Positions 1 to 9,726 of a DNA stretch of 64,000 nt are shown here, piece after piece. The first letter of the stretch is position 1; each line of letters begins with the position of its first letter. This DNA comes from Yimella sp. cx-51. GTDB taxonomy: Bacteria > Actinomycetota > Actinomycetes > Actinomycetales > Dermatophilaceae. The stretch is taken from assembly GCF_017654605.1 (NCBI RefSeq), contig NZ_CP072113.1, positions 2,418,001-2,482,000 on the forward strand, in the 5' to 3' direction. The position numbers and the translations under genes were made by a program. A model generated the notes under the pieces. It was not told the DNA's origin. It did not search any database and worked only from the letters and a program-made list of their open reading frames with translations.

Positions 1-900
1 ACCGCGCTGCTCCATCGCCTGGTAGAGACCGAGGTTGCTCATCACGGTCGCGACGAGGGTGTCTTCCTTGAGCGCGCCCCGCTCCTTCATACCGACGGCC
101 AGGATCGCCATGATCTGGTCGCCGTCGACCTCAGTGCCACTCGCGTCGACGGCGAGGCAGCGGTCGGCGTCGCCGTCGAAGGCGACGCCGAAATCAGCAC
201 CGGCTTCCACGACCGCCTGCTTGAGCTTGTCGAGGTGGGTGGATCCGTAGCCATCGTTAATGTTGAGGCCGTCGGGCTCGGCACCGATGACGGTCACTTG
301 TGCACCGGCGCGGCGGAAGGCGTCCGGGCCGACCTCGCTGGCAGCGCCGTGAGCGGCATCGACGACGACGTGCAGGCCCGCCAACTCGTGGGGCAAGGCC
401 TTGAGCAGGTGCGCGACATAACGCTCGGCGCCGTCGTCGACGCGGTGCACGCGTCCCACAGCGGCGCCGGTCGGCCGATCGGCCGGGGCGTCCATGGCGG
501 CTTCGATGCGGTCTTCGACCTCGTCGGGCAACTTGTGGCCGCCGAGCGCGAAGAACTTGATGCCGTTGTCAGGCATGGCGTTGTGGCTGGCCGACAGCAT
601 CACACCGAAGTTGGCGCCGAGGTCGGCGGTCAGGAAGGCAACAGCCGGAGTGGGGAGCACCCCCACGTCGTACACATCGACACCGCTGGAGGCGAGGCCG
701 GCGATCACTGCGGCGGAGAGAAACTCCCCAGAAGCCCGCGGGTCACGTCCGACGACCGCTGTCATGCGCTGTGCTCCACCGGTGATCGTGCGCCCGAAAA
801 CCCGGGCAGCCGCCTCGGAAAGCCGCAGGGCCGTGTCAGCGTTGATGACCGGGCCGTTGGCCAGCCCACGTACTCCGTCGGTGCCGAAAAGACGCGCCAC
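1..900 (-). CDS. glmM: Phosphoglucosamine mutase, 5' part (3' end outside window)
   Basis: Converts glucosamine-6-phosphate to glucosamine-1-phosphate for UDP-GlcNAc and peptidoglycan synthesis in the cytosol. The first 300 of about 450 residues are present. The product begins [12 protein letters not shown], has the phosphoserine loop [15 protein letters not shown] (Ser about 105) and the metal-binding DGDADR loop near residue 245. The start is a GTG at 900 preceded by AGGAGA at 8 bases. A nearby ATG at 908 is in another frame. It follows rpsI in the usual actinobacterial order rplM-rpsI-glmM, but a divergent regulator gene lies between. The identification is secure; only the truncation by the window edge limits it. 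Confidence 0.95.
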   Translation of the reverse strand, partial: MARLFGTDGVRGLANGPVINADTALRLSEAAARVFGRTITGGAQRMTAVVGRDPRASGEFLSAAVIAGLASSGVDVYDVGVLPTPAVAFLTADLGANFGVMLSASHNAMPDNGIKFFALGGHKLPDEVEDRIEAAMDAPADRPTGAAVGRVHRVDDGAERYVAHLLKALPHELAGLHVVVDAAHGAASEVGPDAFRRAGAQVTVIGAEPDGLNINDGYGSTHLDKLKQAVVEAGADFGVAFDGDADRCLAVDASGTEVDGDQIMAILAVGMKERGALKEDTLVATVMSNLGLYQAMEQRG

Positions 901-990
901 TTACTCATCTCCTAGTCGAAGAGGTGGTCGGACCGCTAGGCCCCTTGAAATCGGTCCAGCAATACGCGGCCGCGGCCACGCATCCGATCG

Positions 991-996
991 AGTGTA
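991..996 (-). promoter_or_regulatory. Possible glmM -10 element
   Basis: The minus strand reads TACACT, a good match to TANNNT, about 85 bases upstream of the glmM start. No convincing -35 hexamer is seen 17-18 bases further up, so this is weak. Confidence 0.3.
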
Positions 997-1074
997 CGCC
1001 CGCAGCACCTCATTCCCACCACCTCGCAGGGCGGCGCGCTCCGCGAAAACGCCAGAATGCCTAGGATTGCGCTG

Positions 1075-1602
1075 ATGTCACAGCCTCGGCGGGCACTGGC
1101 CCATCCCCTGCGTTCGCGCATCGTCGCCCACCTGCGGATCGACGGTGCGGCCACCAGCGCTGAGCTGGCTCGCGCACTCGACACCCACACTGGAGCGACC
1201 AGCTATCACCTGCGTGTGCTGGAGTCGGCCGGGCTCGTTGAAGACACCGGTCTGGGTAACGCCAAAACACGGGTCTGGGCGGTCGTGGACGACGACGAGG
1301 AGACATCGCAACCCCTCGATGAGGACGAAGCGGCCACCGAACGCTGGCTCGACCACGATTACGTCGACCACTTCGCCACCCGTGCCCACCGCTGGATCGA
1401 CGAGCAGGACGCCTGGGCTCCCATCTGGCAGGAATCGTGCGGTCTGCGGGACGTGCCTGTGCTCGCCACCGAGGAGCAGTTCGTGGCGTATCTGGCCGAA
1501 CTCGACGAACTCAACCAGCGCTATCGCCGCATCGGCGCCGGCAGCCCCGGCGCCCGACGGATCGCAGTCTTCATCGATCCACTGCCGGTCGATCCGGCCT
1601 GA
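1075..1602 (+). CDS. ArsR-type winged-helix transcriptional regulator
   Basis: About 175 residues. The N-terminal 75 residues form a winged helix typical of the ArsR/HTH_20 group: ALAHPLRSRIVAHL, then TSAELARALDTHTGATSYHL (recognition helix region) and the wing LVEDTGLGNAKTRVWAV. The rest is an acidic, Trp-containing helical region with no metal-binding Cys cluster, so it is not an obvious metal sensor. I chose the ATG at 1075 because AGGA lies 8 bases upstream. An in-frame ATG at 1057 has no ribosome binding site. It is divergent from glmM and convergent with rpsI. Its target and ligand cannot be told from the sequence. Confidence 0.82.
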   Translation: MSQPRRALAHPLRSRIVAHLRIDGAATSAELARALDTHTGATSYHLRVLESAGLVEDTGLGNAKTRVWAVVDDDEETSQPLDEDEAATERWLDHDYVDHFATRAHRWIDEQDAWAPIWQESCGLRDVPVLATEEQFVAYLAELDELNQRYRRIGAGSPGARRIAVFIDPLPVDPA

Positions 1603-1636
1603 CACGCACCGCTCGCAAACTCCGACCGAACGCGAA

Positions 1637-1670
1637 ACACCCCCGGCAGAAAGACATCTGCCAGGGGTGT
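1637..1670 (-). terminator. Hairpin terminator after rpsI
   Basis: The stem ACACCCC-x-GGCAG pairs with CTGCC-x-GGGGTGT (7 + 5 bp around one mismatch) with an 8-base loop. It lies between the convergent regulator gene (ends 1602) and rpsI (ends 1697), so it may serve both strands. Confidence 0.7.
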
Positions 1671-1696
1671 CGACCGCGAAGAAGCGGCGTGCGGAC

Positions 1697-2200
1697 TCAG
1701 CGCTTGGAGTACTGCGGAGCCTTACGGGCCTTCTTCAGACCAGCCTTCTTGCGCTCCGGGACGCGAGCGTCACGGGTCAGGAAGCCAGCCTTCTTCAGCG
1801 CGGGACGGTTGAGCTCTTCGTCGACACCGTTCAGCGAACGGGCAACGCCGAGACGAACGGCACCGGCCTGGCCGGAGGGGCCACCGCCGTGCACGCGGAC
1901 GAGCACGTCATACGCGCCGTCCAGCTCGAGCAGGGTCAGCGGCTCGTTGACGATCTGCTGGTGCACCTTGTTGGGGAAGTAGTTCTCCAGGGTGCGACCG
2001 TTGATCTTCCACTCGCCGGTGCCCGGAACGATCCGGACGCGGGCGACGGCCTGCTTGCGGCGGCCGGTGCCGGCGCCGGGAGCGGACGCCGACGGGCGGC
2101 GGGTCGGCTCAGCCGAAACGGCTTCGGTGGACTCGCTGGTGTATTCGGACAGCTGGGGCTCGTCGGCCTCGAGGGCGTCGACGTCGATCTGGTCAGCCAC
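1697..2200 (-). CDS. rpsI: 30S ribosomal protein S9
   Basis: S9 of the small subunit head; its C-terminal tail reaches the P-site tRNA. The 167 residues have an acidic N-terminal extension of about 45 residues, common in actinobacteria. The conserved core starts at [13 protein letters not shown], and the tail ends in APQYSKR, as is typical of the family. The start is GTG. It lies 34 bases after rplM and is surely co-transcribed with it. Confidence 0.97.
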   Translation of the reverse strand: MADQIDVDALEADEPQLSEYTSESTEAVSAEPTRRPSASAPGAGTGRRKQAVARVRIVPGTGEWKINGRTLENYFPNKVHQQIVNEPLTLLELDGAYDVLVRVHGGGPSGQAGAVRLGVARSLNGVDEELNRPALKKAGFLTRDARVPERKKAGLKKARKAPQYSKR

Positions 2201-2234
2201 GATTCTCCTTGAAAGCTATGTGGACCGCGGGCGC

Positions 2235-2684
2235 TTACTGCGCGACCTGGGTGATCTCGAACGGGACGGGCTGCTGAGCGGCGTGCGGGTGCTCGGCACC
2301 GGCGTAGACCTTCAGCTTGTCGAGCTGGTTGCGGCCCAACGTGGTCTTGGGGAGCATGCCGCGCACAGCCTTCTCGACCGCCTTGGCGGGGTCCTTGGCC
2401 ATGAGCTCGGTGTAGGACATCGACTTCAGACCGCCCGGGAAACCGGAGTGGCGGTAGGCCCGCTTCTTCTCCAGCTTGGCACCGGTCAACGCGACCTTGT
2501 CGGCGTTGATGATGATGACGAAATCACCGGTGTCGATGTGCGGGGCGAACGTCGGCTTGTGCTTGCCGCGCAGCAGCGTCGCGGTCTGCGACGCGAGGCG
2601 GCCGAGCACGACGTCGGTGGCGTCGATGACGTGCCACTTGCGGTCGGCCTGAGCGCCAACGGTCGTGGGCGTGTAGGTACGCAC
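2235..2684 (-). CDS. rplM: 50S ribosomal protein L13
   Basis: L13 is an early-assembly protein of the large subunit. The 149 residues have a GTG start and the family signatures [28 protein letters not shown] and [17 protein letters not shown] precedes the start. It is the first gene of the rplM-rpsI operon, with its own promoter at 2769-2798. The usual neighbour truA is displaced by about 850 bases of remnant sequence. Confidence 0.97.
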   Translation of the reverse strand: MRTYTPTTVGAQADRKWHVIDATDVVLGRLASQTATLLRGKHKPTFAPHIDTGDFVIIINADKVALTGAKLEKKRAYRHSGFPGGLKSMSYTELMAKDPAKAVEKAVRGMLPKTTLGRNQLDKLKVYAGAEHPHAAQQPVPFEITQVAQ

Positions 2685-2768
2685 TCGTCTTCCTTACTGA
2701 TCAAGTTCGTTGCGGAGCGCCCGGTGGGACGTCCGGCCCGGCAGCGCACGGCTGTAGGCAACTGTTCA

Positions 2769-2798
2769 AGGGTAGTTGCGGGCAGCCAACGTCTCCAA
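2769..2798 (-). promoter_or_regulatory. Promoter of rplM-rpsI
   Basis: On the minus strand, TTGGAG (2793-2798) and TACCCT (2769-2774) are separated by exactly 18 bases. This is the same layout as at infA, rplN and adk in this window. The predicted leader to the rplM start is about 78 bases. Confidence 0.6.
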
Positions 2799-2911
2799 AT
2801 CGTTCAATTCCGTTACACTCCAACCGAATTGGACGCAGACCGCTACTCGCATCAGTCAGCCCTGAGCAAGATCGCACAACTATTGTGCGAATACTCCGGG
2901 CATGGCCACGC

Positions 2912-2949
2912 GGAACGGCACGGCACCCGAGCGGGCACCGTGCCGTTCC
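2912..2949 (-). terminator. Long perfect hairpin between truA remnant region and rplM promoter
   Basis: A perfect 12-bp stem (GGAACGGCACGG with CCGTGCCGTTCC) has a 14-base loop that can itself pair CCCG with CGGG. It sits just after the stop of the remnant gene (2962) and before the rplM promoter. It therefore probably ends transcripts coming from truA. No U-tract follows. Confidence 0.6.
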
Positions 2950-2961
2950 AGTTCGCGCAGG

Positions 2962-3419
2962 TCAGAAGCTGTAGGTCCAGCTACCACCGACGACTTCCAC
3001 GACGTGCGTCGTACGAGCAGTGACGCAGCCGTTCGCGTCGGTCGTGTCGGTGTTGTAGGTGTAAGTGGTGTTCGGGGTGGAGATCGTGACGGAGTAGCGC
3101 ATCGCAGCCGAGCCTTCGAAGTCGGTCCCGATGGTGGAGCCCGACCACGTTCCGAGCAGTTCAGCACCCGGGCGCGAGTGGGGAGTTCAGGGTGGCTGTG
3201 CCGACTACGTCCTGCCCGACAAACGCATGACTGGGCTGGACGACGCTGAACTGGCCCGCCAGGGCCGGGGTCGAGGTGGTCGAGATGTACGACTGGAAGC
3301 CCGGGGTGATTCCGGCCGAGGACGGGGGCGTGGTCAGGTGGTAGGTGATCGTGAAGGTGAAGCCCGTCGGGAGCGCGTAAGGAGTGGCGTTAGGCCATGC
3401 GGACCAAGCCGTTGACGGT
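2962..3419 (-). pseudogene. Frameshifted C-terminal remnant of a Thr/Ser-rich, probably secreted protein
   Basis: No intact gene is present, but two long open stretches join across one frameshift. The upstream part reads TPYALPTGFTFTITYHLTT and onward to LNSPLAPG. It then meets a stop (about 3172-3170). Removing one G from the GGG run there restores a frame reading AELLGTWSGSTIGTDFEGS and continuing to VEVVGGSWTYSF and a stop at 2962-2964. The composition (Thr, Ser, Gly, alternating hydrophobics) resembles a beta-sandwich surface protein. No start codon or signal peptide is found, so the N-terminus is gone. I do not recognise the family. A sequencing error would explain the frameshift but not the missing 5' end. 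Confidence 0.55.
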
Positions 3420-3530
3420 CAAGATCCACCTGAAGAACATCCGCGCACGGATGGGTGCCCAAGGCAACTCGCAACAACAATTCGCACAGTGGTTGATCGA
3501 CCTTGACCCCACCCTCGCCGCTCCGCCGGA

Positions 3531-4358
3531 TCAGAGCGAGCGCACCTGACGAGCTTGTTCGGCGCGCCTGGCGAGGTGCTCGTCGTCGGGATAAGTCACT
3601 TCTTCGAGGCTGAGTCCGTGCGCAGGCATGACGGCAACGCCGGGATCACGCACTCGCCCTCGCAGCACGTCCGATGTCCACTCCGGCTCGCGCTTTCCCT
3701 CCCCCACCGGCACAACTCCCCCGACCAACGCCCGCACCATCGAGTGACAGAATGCGTCGGCGACAACTGTGCCGAGCAGCACGCCGTCGTGGTCACGCAC
3801 CCACTCGTAACGAAGGAGGGTGCGCACCGTCGTCGCACCTTCCCGTTTCTTGCAAAATGCGGCGAAGTCGTTGAGCCCCAACAGCCCTGACGCTGCTTGA
3901 TTCATGACGTCGACGTCCAGATGCTGTTTCAGGAAGACGGTGTCATGCCGACGCAGCGGGTCACACAGCGACTCGGCATCTGCGATTCGGTAGAGGTAGC
4001 GGCGCGACGTGGCCGAGAAGCGGGCATCGAAACCGTCCGCTGCGCGGCGGACATCGTGCACGACGATGTCGGCGGGCAGCACACCGTTCAGGCGCGTCAC
4101 AGCGGCCTGTTCGGGAAGGCGATCGGATCGCCCGGGCAGGGCAGCGAGCGCCTCCGCGGTCAGGTCGAGATGGCACACGCCACCGCGGGCATGGACGCCG
4201 GCATCGGTGCGGCCGGCCACGGTCAGCTTCGGCGGATTGGCGCTCAGGATCGTGGCCCACGCGTTGCTCAACTCGGCTTCGACCGTGCGACGTCCCGGCT
4301 GGGCAGCCCAGCCCGAGAAGTCGGTGCCGTCGTAACCGAAGTCCACTCGCAGTCGCAC
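3531..4358 (-). CDS. truA: tRNA pseudouridine(38-40) synthase
   Basis: Isomerises uridines 38-40 of the anticodon stem-loop. The 275 residues include VDFGYDGTDFSGWAAQPG at the N-terminus and the catalytic motif GRTDAGVHARG, with the nucleophile Asp52. The later core segments FDARFSATSRRYLYRI and FCHSMVRALVGG are also present. The start is GTG. The gene begins 22 bases after the stop of the kinase gene, so the two are likely co-transcribed. In related genomes truA sits next to rplQ; here the kinase and two plus-strand genes intervene. Confidence 0.96.
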   Translation of the reverse strand: MRLRVDFGYDGTDFSGWAAQPGRRTVEAELSNAWATILSANPPKLTVAGRTDAGVHARGGVCHLDLTAEALAALPGRSDRLPEQAAVTRLNGVLPADIVVHDVRRAADGFDARFSATSRRYLYRIADAESLCDPLRRHDTVFLKQHLDVDVMNQAASGLLGLNDFAAFCKKREGATTVRTLLRYEWVRDHDGVLLGTVVADAFCHSMVRALVGGVVPVGEGKREPEWTSDVLRGRVRDPGVAVMPAHGLSLEEVTYPDDEHLARRAEQARQVRSL

Positions 4359-4380
4359 TCCCGCAGGCTAGTGCAGCCGA

Positions 4381-5874
<1,494 letters not shown>

Positions 5875-5983
5875 AACTGATGACTTTAGACGCGCATCCA
5901 CGGGCCTACGCGATGATGCCAGCAAACCCAGTATTGAACGAACGTCCAGAATCGTCGGGCCGATCGACGCCATCCATGACACG

Positions 5984-7171
5984 ATGCCGCGCATGAAGGC
6001 CATCGCCGCACCACTGCCCACCGTGCAGCGACTCGCGGTCGCAGCCGCGTTCTTCGGTCAAGGCCTGGTCTTCATCTCACTGACCACCAAACTGCCACGC
6101 CTACAACGTGATTTCGGGCTCGACCCCGGGATGTTCTCTGTTTTGATGCTCGGCCTGGTGCTGTGCGCCGGGGGCGGTTCGCTCCTGGGCGAATGGCTCG
6201 CGCCACGCCGTGGCAGTGCCGCGTCACTGCGGCTCGGGTTCGTGATCATGACCGTCGCGCTGCCGCTCCTGGCGATGGCCCCAACCGTTCCCACGCTCGC
6301 GGCCGCAATGTGCCTCTACGGCAGTTCGCTGGGGCTGGTCGACGCCGGCACGAACATGCAAGGGGTCGCCGTCGAGCACGAGTACGGCCGGCCGATCATG
6401 CCGACCTTCCACGGCGCCTGGACGCTCGGCGGCATCCTCGGGACGCTGGGATCGCTTGCCACACATGACATTTCGTTCACGGCGTCCGCTATCGGGCTCG
6501 CACTCATCCCGCTCGCCCTTGTCGCGGCGCCTTACCTGCGGTCCGGTGACGCGGTGGTTCCGATCGAGGACAACCCTGTGGTCAACAAAGCGAAGGTGCC
6601 GTGGCGCCGCATCTGGTTGGTCGGCGCGGCGATGGTGCTCTTCTACATGGCCGACACCGCGGTGACCACGTGGGGACCGACCTATCTCGACAAGCAGTTC
6701 GCCGCCGGTGCCGCGCTGGTGTCCGTGGCGACTCTCCCCTATCTGGCGGCATCGCTGGTCAGCCGTGGGTTCGGCGACCACCTGGCCCACCGGTTCGGTG
6801 CGCCGTTGCTGATCCGGTGCGCCGCGGTTGTCGCTGCGGTAGGACTCGCGGCCGTGGTCTTCGCCCCGTCCGGACTGGTGGCGATGACCGGCTTCATGGT
6901 GATGGGTGGAGGCCTGGCGGTCATCGCACCGCTGTCGTACTCCGCAGCAGCATCCATCGCACGCGAGTCGGTCACCGATTCCTCGCCGCAGGCAGTGCGC
7001 GCCGGAGTCGACGCGATCGTCGCGCGGTTCAACCAGTTCAACTACGTCGGCGCACTGCTGGGCGCCGTCATGACCGGTGCTGTCGGCAATGACAGCCTGC
7101 GCTGGGGGTTCGCGGTACCGATGGTGTTGGTGCTGTTGATCCTTCCCCTTGCCGGCGCTTTCCGATCGTGA
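5984..7171 (+). CDS. MFS transporter (YbjJ-like)
   Basis: About 395 residues with 12 hydrophobic segments. The central part reads GTNMQGVAVEHEYGRPIMP, followed by HGAWTLGGILG. This is a signature of the sugar/efflux MFS subgroup that includes E. coli YbjJ. The substrate cannot be predicted. I start at the ATG at 5984 (MPRMKAIAAP); an ATG three codons on is equally possible. The 109-base gap to the divergent kinase gene must hold both promoters. The lipoprotein gene starts 75 bases downstream on the same strand. These two genes are the only plus-strand pair inside the cluster, suggesting a later insertion between rplQ and truA. Confidence 0.85.
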   Translation: MPRMKAIAAPLPTVQRLAVAAAFFGQGLVFISLTTKLPRLQRDFGLDPGMFSVLMLGLVLCAGGGSLLGEWLAPRRGSAASLRLGFVIMTVALPLLAMAPTVPTLAAAMCLYGSSLGLVDAGTNMQGVAVEHEYGRPIMPTFHGAWTLGGILGTLGSLATHDISFTASAIGLALIPLALVAAPYLRSGDAVVPIEDNPVVNKAKVPWRRIWLVGAAMVLFYMADTAVTTWGPTYLDKQFAAGAALVSVATLPYLAASLVSRGFGDHLAHRFGAPLLIRCAAVVAAVGLAAVVFAPSGLVAMTGFMVMGGGLAVIAPLSYSAAASIARESVTDSSPQAVRAGVDAIVARFNQFNYVGALLGAVMTGAVGNDSLRWGFAVPMVLVLLILPLAGAFRS

Positions 7172-7245
7172 TCACACCTGCACGCCGATGGACGCACAGA
7201 GAGCGTCGTACCGTGAGGGCTCACCGCATCGAACCGGAGGATCCG

Positions 7246-8748
7246 ATGACTGTCACCACCCATCGCCGACGCACCGTCACCTCGGCAGTGTGCCTCGCGG
7301 TCTTGGTCTCCGGCTGCGGCTATCGGGTGACCGTGAACGACGGCTCACGCGGATCCGACGCTGCCGCGCAGCAGGGCAAGCCGGCCGATCTGTCTGCAGC
7401 ACAATCGAATCCGGTGGAAGACAGCTACTACCCCCAGCGCGGCGAGCCTTACCTCGACACGCTGCACTACGACCTGAAGCTGGACTGGTCGCCCACGCAG
7501 CGCGCGCTCAAGGGCACCGCGACCATCACGTTCCGGGTGACCGAGGATCGCGAGGAGGTGCAGTTCGACCTCGGCGATCCGCTCGAAGTGTCGAAAGCCA
7601 GCGTCGACGGACGCGCGGTCACCGCCACTCGGGGCACCGACACCGTGGTCGTCAAGACCGGCCGGTTGGCCAAGGACTCGCGCCACGAGGTTGTCCTTGA
7701 GTACGCCGGCACTCCGAAGACCACCCCAGCGCCCTCCCAACGCGGCGACCAGGGCGGCGGGCTCGGCTTCACGATCGAGCCGGACGGCCAGACGTGGACG
7801 ATGCAGGAGCCCTTCGGCGCGTTCACCTGGTATCCGGTCAACGACCAGCCCGCCGACAAGGCGTTCTACAACGCCACGCTCATCTCGCGCGACGGCCAGA
7901 AGGGCGTGTTCAACGGGATTCCGGGCCCGGAGAAGGTTGACGGCGACACCACCACCCGCAGCTTCCGACTCGACCAGCCCGCGGCGTCCTATCTCACGAC
8001 GGTGGCGTTCGGGAAGTACTCGCTGCTACAGGAGAGCGGGCCGCGCAACCTGCCGATGTACTACTGGTATGACCCGTCGAGCTCAGATGCGGCGATGTTC
8101 AAGCGCGGCCTGCAGAAATCGCCCGACATCCTGAAGTACCTCGAGACGCTGCTCGGGCCCTACCCGTTCGCCAGCGCCGGGGCTGTGTTGGTGCCTTCGG
8201 ACTCGGCGATGGAGACGCAGACCATGGTCACCATGGGCGTCGACTCCACCCGCTCACCTGATGACTTCGACGCGGTGATGGCGCACGAGTACGCCCACCA
8301 ATGGGTCGGCGATGTCGTCACCCCCAAGGACTGGAAAGACCTCTTTCTCAACGAGAGCCTGGCGATGTTCCTGCAGGCGAAGTACGAGGACCACGCCAAG
8401 ATCACCCCGTACGCGGTGACGATGTCGTCCTACCGAGCACTGGACGCTCGGCTACGCCGTGAGGACGGCCCTCCAGGCAAGTTCAAGAAGGACCATTTTG
8501 CGGCGTCCAATGTGTACCTGTGCGGCGCCCTGATGTATGACGCGATGGCTTCGGCGTACGGACAGAAGTTCTACGACGCGCTGAAGTCGTGGCCGACGGT
8601 GAACAAGTTCGGCAATGTCGATCGGGACGACCTCATCAAGCACTTCTCCGACAAGATCGGCGTCGACCTCAAGCCGTGGATGACCAACTGGCTGGAGAGT
8701 GAGACGACACCGACCGACCAGCCACCGGCGCTCCCGTCCTCAGCCTGA
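7246..8748 (+). CDS. M1-family metallopeptidase lipoprotein
   Basis: 500 residues. The N-terminus has basic residues, a hydrophobic stretch and a lipobox VSGC (Cys24), so it should be lipid-anchored outside the membrane. The peptidase part has the gluzincin signature HEYAHQ with the downstream zinc-ligand Glu in FLNES (HExxH-x18-E). The substrate-binding strand is SAMETQT, the M1 counterpart of GAMEN. It lacks the large C-terminal domain of classical aminopeptidase N, as short secreted M1 peptidases do. GGAGG lies 5 bases before the ATG at 7246. Likely role: peptide trimming at the cell surface. Confidence 0.9.
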   Translation: MTVTTHRRRTVTSAVCLAVLVSGCGYRVTVNDGSRGSDAAAQQGKPADLSAAQSNPVEDSYYPQRGEPYLDTLHYDLKLDWSPTQRALKGTATITFRVTEDREEVQFDLGDPLEVSKASVDGRAVTATRGTDTVVVKTGRLAKDSRHEVVLEYAGTPKTTPAPSQRGDQGGGLGFTIEPDGQTWTMQEPFGAFTWYPVNDQPADKAFYNATLISRDGQKGVFNGIPGPEKVDGDTTTRSFRLDQPAASYLTTVAFGKYSLLQESGPRNLPMYYWYDPSSSDAAMFKRGLQKSPDILKYLETLLGPYPFASAGAVLVPSDSAMETQTMVTMGVDSTRSPDDFDAVMAHEYAHQWVGDVVTPKDWKDLFLNESLAMFLQAKYEDHAKITPYAVTMSSYRALDARLRREDGPPGKFKKDHFAASNVYLCGALMYDAMASAYGQKFYDALKSWPTVNKFGNVDRDDLIKHFSDKIGVDLKPWMTNWLESETTPTDQPPALPSSA

Positions 8749-8797
8749 GCCCGTTTGCTTGTCGCCGACAGTAGCGCTGCCACGTCAACCACGAGCA

Positions 8798-8858
8798 ACA
8801 AACCGGACGCATATCACCGCTCAGACACGCCACAACGTGCATTTTGCGTCCGGTTTGT
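8798..8858. repeat. Inverted repeat, 14-bp perfect arms, 33-base spacer
   Basis: ACAAACCGGACGCA (8798-8811) and its exact complement (8845-8858) lie between the convergent M1 peptidase gene and rplQ. The long spacer makes it a weaker terminator than the hairpin at 8888. It could end the plus-strand transcript or be a relic of a mobile palindrome. Confidence 0.6.
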
Positions 8859-8887
8859 GGCTCGATCGGGCAGCGTAGACGACCAAC

Positions 8888-8923
8888 AGGGCGCCCACCC
8901 CGATCACTCGGAGTGGGCGCCCT
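8888..8923 (-). terminator. Terminator of the alpha operon (after rplQ)
   Basis: The 11-bp perfect stem AGGGCGCCCAC / GTGGGCGCCCT is extended inward by CCG/CGG around one mismatch, with a 6-base loop. It lies 18 bases past the rplQ stop. Confidence 0.75.
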
Positions 8924-8941
8924 GATTCAGTCGAGCGGGAC

Positions 8942-9679
8942 TCAGCCCTCCTGCTGGGCTTCCTCGCCACCAGCCGGCTCGAAGCCTGCGGCAGCCGCAG
9001 CCTCACCGGTGGTGAACCAGACCTCGGCGACGGCCGCGTCATACCAACGCGAACCCTCGACGTGGTACTTCATCGAGTCCTTGTTGCCCTTGACCGTGAA
9101 CTTGCTCGGGTCGGGCGAAGCGCCGTCCTCCAGCGGAGCGGCCGAGTCGGCGCCGAAGCCACCGTCGGTCGCCTCACCAGCAGCGTCGGCGTCGACCAGC
9201 GCCGCCGGAGCGGTCGCCTCGGTGGTCTCGTCGGCGTCCTTGGCAGCGTCGGAGTCCTTGGCGGCACGCTTGGTGGCAGCCTCGGCCTCGGCGACGACGG
9301 CGCGCTTGGGCTTGGCGTTGACCGGCTCGCGAACCAGCTCGATCACGGCCATGGGGGCGTTGTCGCCCTTGCGCGGCGCGATCTTGGTGATACGGGTGTA
9401 ACCGCCTTCGCGCTCGGCCATGTCGGGCGCGACCTCGGTGAAGAGACGGTGCACGACACCCTTGTCCTTCACCACGGTCATGACACGGCGACGGGCGTGC
9501 AGGTCACCGCGCTTGGCGAAGGTGATCAGACGCTCGGCCAGCGGGCGCAGGCGCTTGGCCTTGGCCTCGGTGGTGGTGATGCGGTCGTGCTCGAACAGCG
9601 CGGTCGCCATGTTGGCGAGGATGAGCCGCTCGTGCGCCGGACCGCCACCGATACGGGGGCCCTTGGTAGGGGTAGGCAT
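8942..9679 (-). CDS. rplQ: 50S ribosomal protein L17 with long C-terminal extension
   Basis: L17 lines the polypeptide exit region of the large subunit. Residues 1-118 are the standard L17 core ([38 protein letters not shown]). Residues 119-160 are an Ala/Glu/Lys/Asp-rich linker. Residues 160-245 form an extra domain with [21 protein letters not shown] and [20 protein letters not shown], giving 245 residues in all against about 120 for a bare L17. The extra part resembles the small actinobacterial domain that, from memory, is called the sunset domain. It is nearly identical to the tail of L4 in this window. It is the last gene of the alpha operon, 47 bases after rpoA. Confidence 0.96.
   Translation of the reverse strand: MPTPTKGPRIGGGPAHERLILANMATALFEHDRITTTEAKAKRLRPLAERLITFAKRGDLHARRRVMTVVKDKGVVHRLFTEVAPDMAEREGGYTRITKIAPRKGDNAPMAVIELVREPVNAKPKRAVVAEAEAATKRAAKDSDAAKDADETTEATAPAALVDADAAGEATDGGFGADSAAPLEDGASPDPSKFTVKGNKDSMKYHVEGSRWYDAAVAEVWFTTGEAAAAAGFEPAGGEEAQQEG
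8965..9219 (-). repeat. Copy A of a 255-bp duplicated tail-encoding segment (in rplQ)
   Basis: It matches 60165-60419 (in rplD) without gaps. I count 5 differing bases in 255 (about 98% identity). Two protein changes result: Ala/Thr near WYDA and Ser/Ala before KF. Identity stops sharply at both ends, where the two linkers and termini differ. Confidence 0.93.
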
Positions 9680-9726
9680 GGATTCTCCTGTTGGTCTTGC
9701 CTCTACGCGCTAGCGCAGAGTGCGGC

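Noticed and set aside
1145-2212. Long plus-strand frame opposite rpsI
   Set aside because: It has no family features and runs antisense through the regulator gene and S9; GC-rich antisense frames stay open by codon bias. The same applies to 18163-19677, 57705-58709, 58357-59874 and 61242-62429.
3397-3549. 50-codon plus-strand frame (MRTKPLTVKIHLKNIRARMG...)
   Set aside because: It overlaps the end of truA, has no ribosome binding site and no recognisable family; probably chance.
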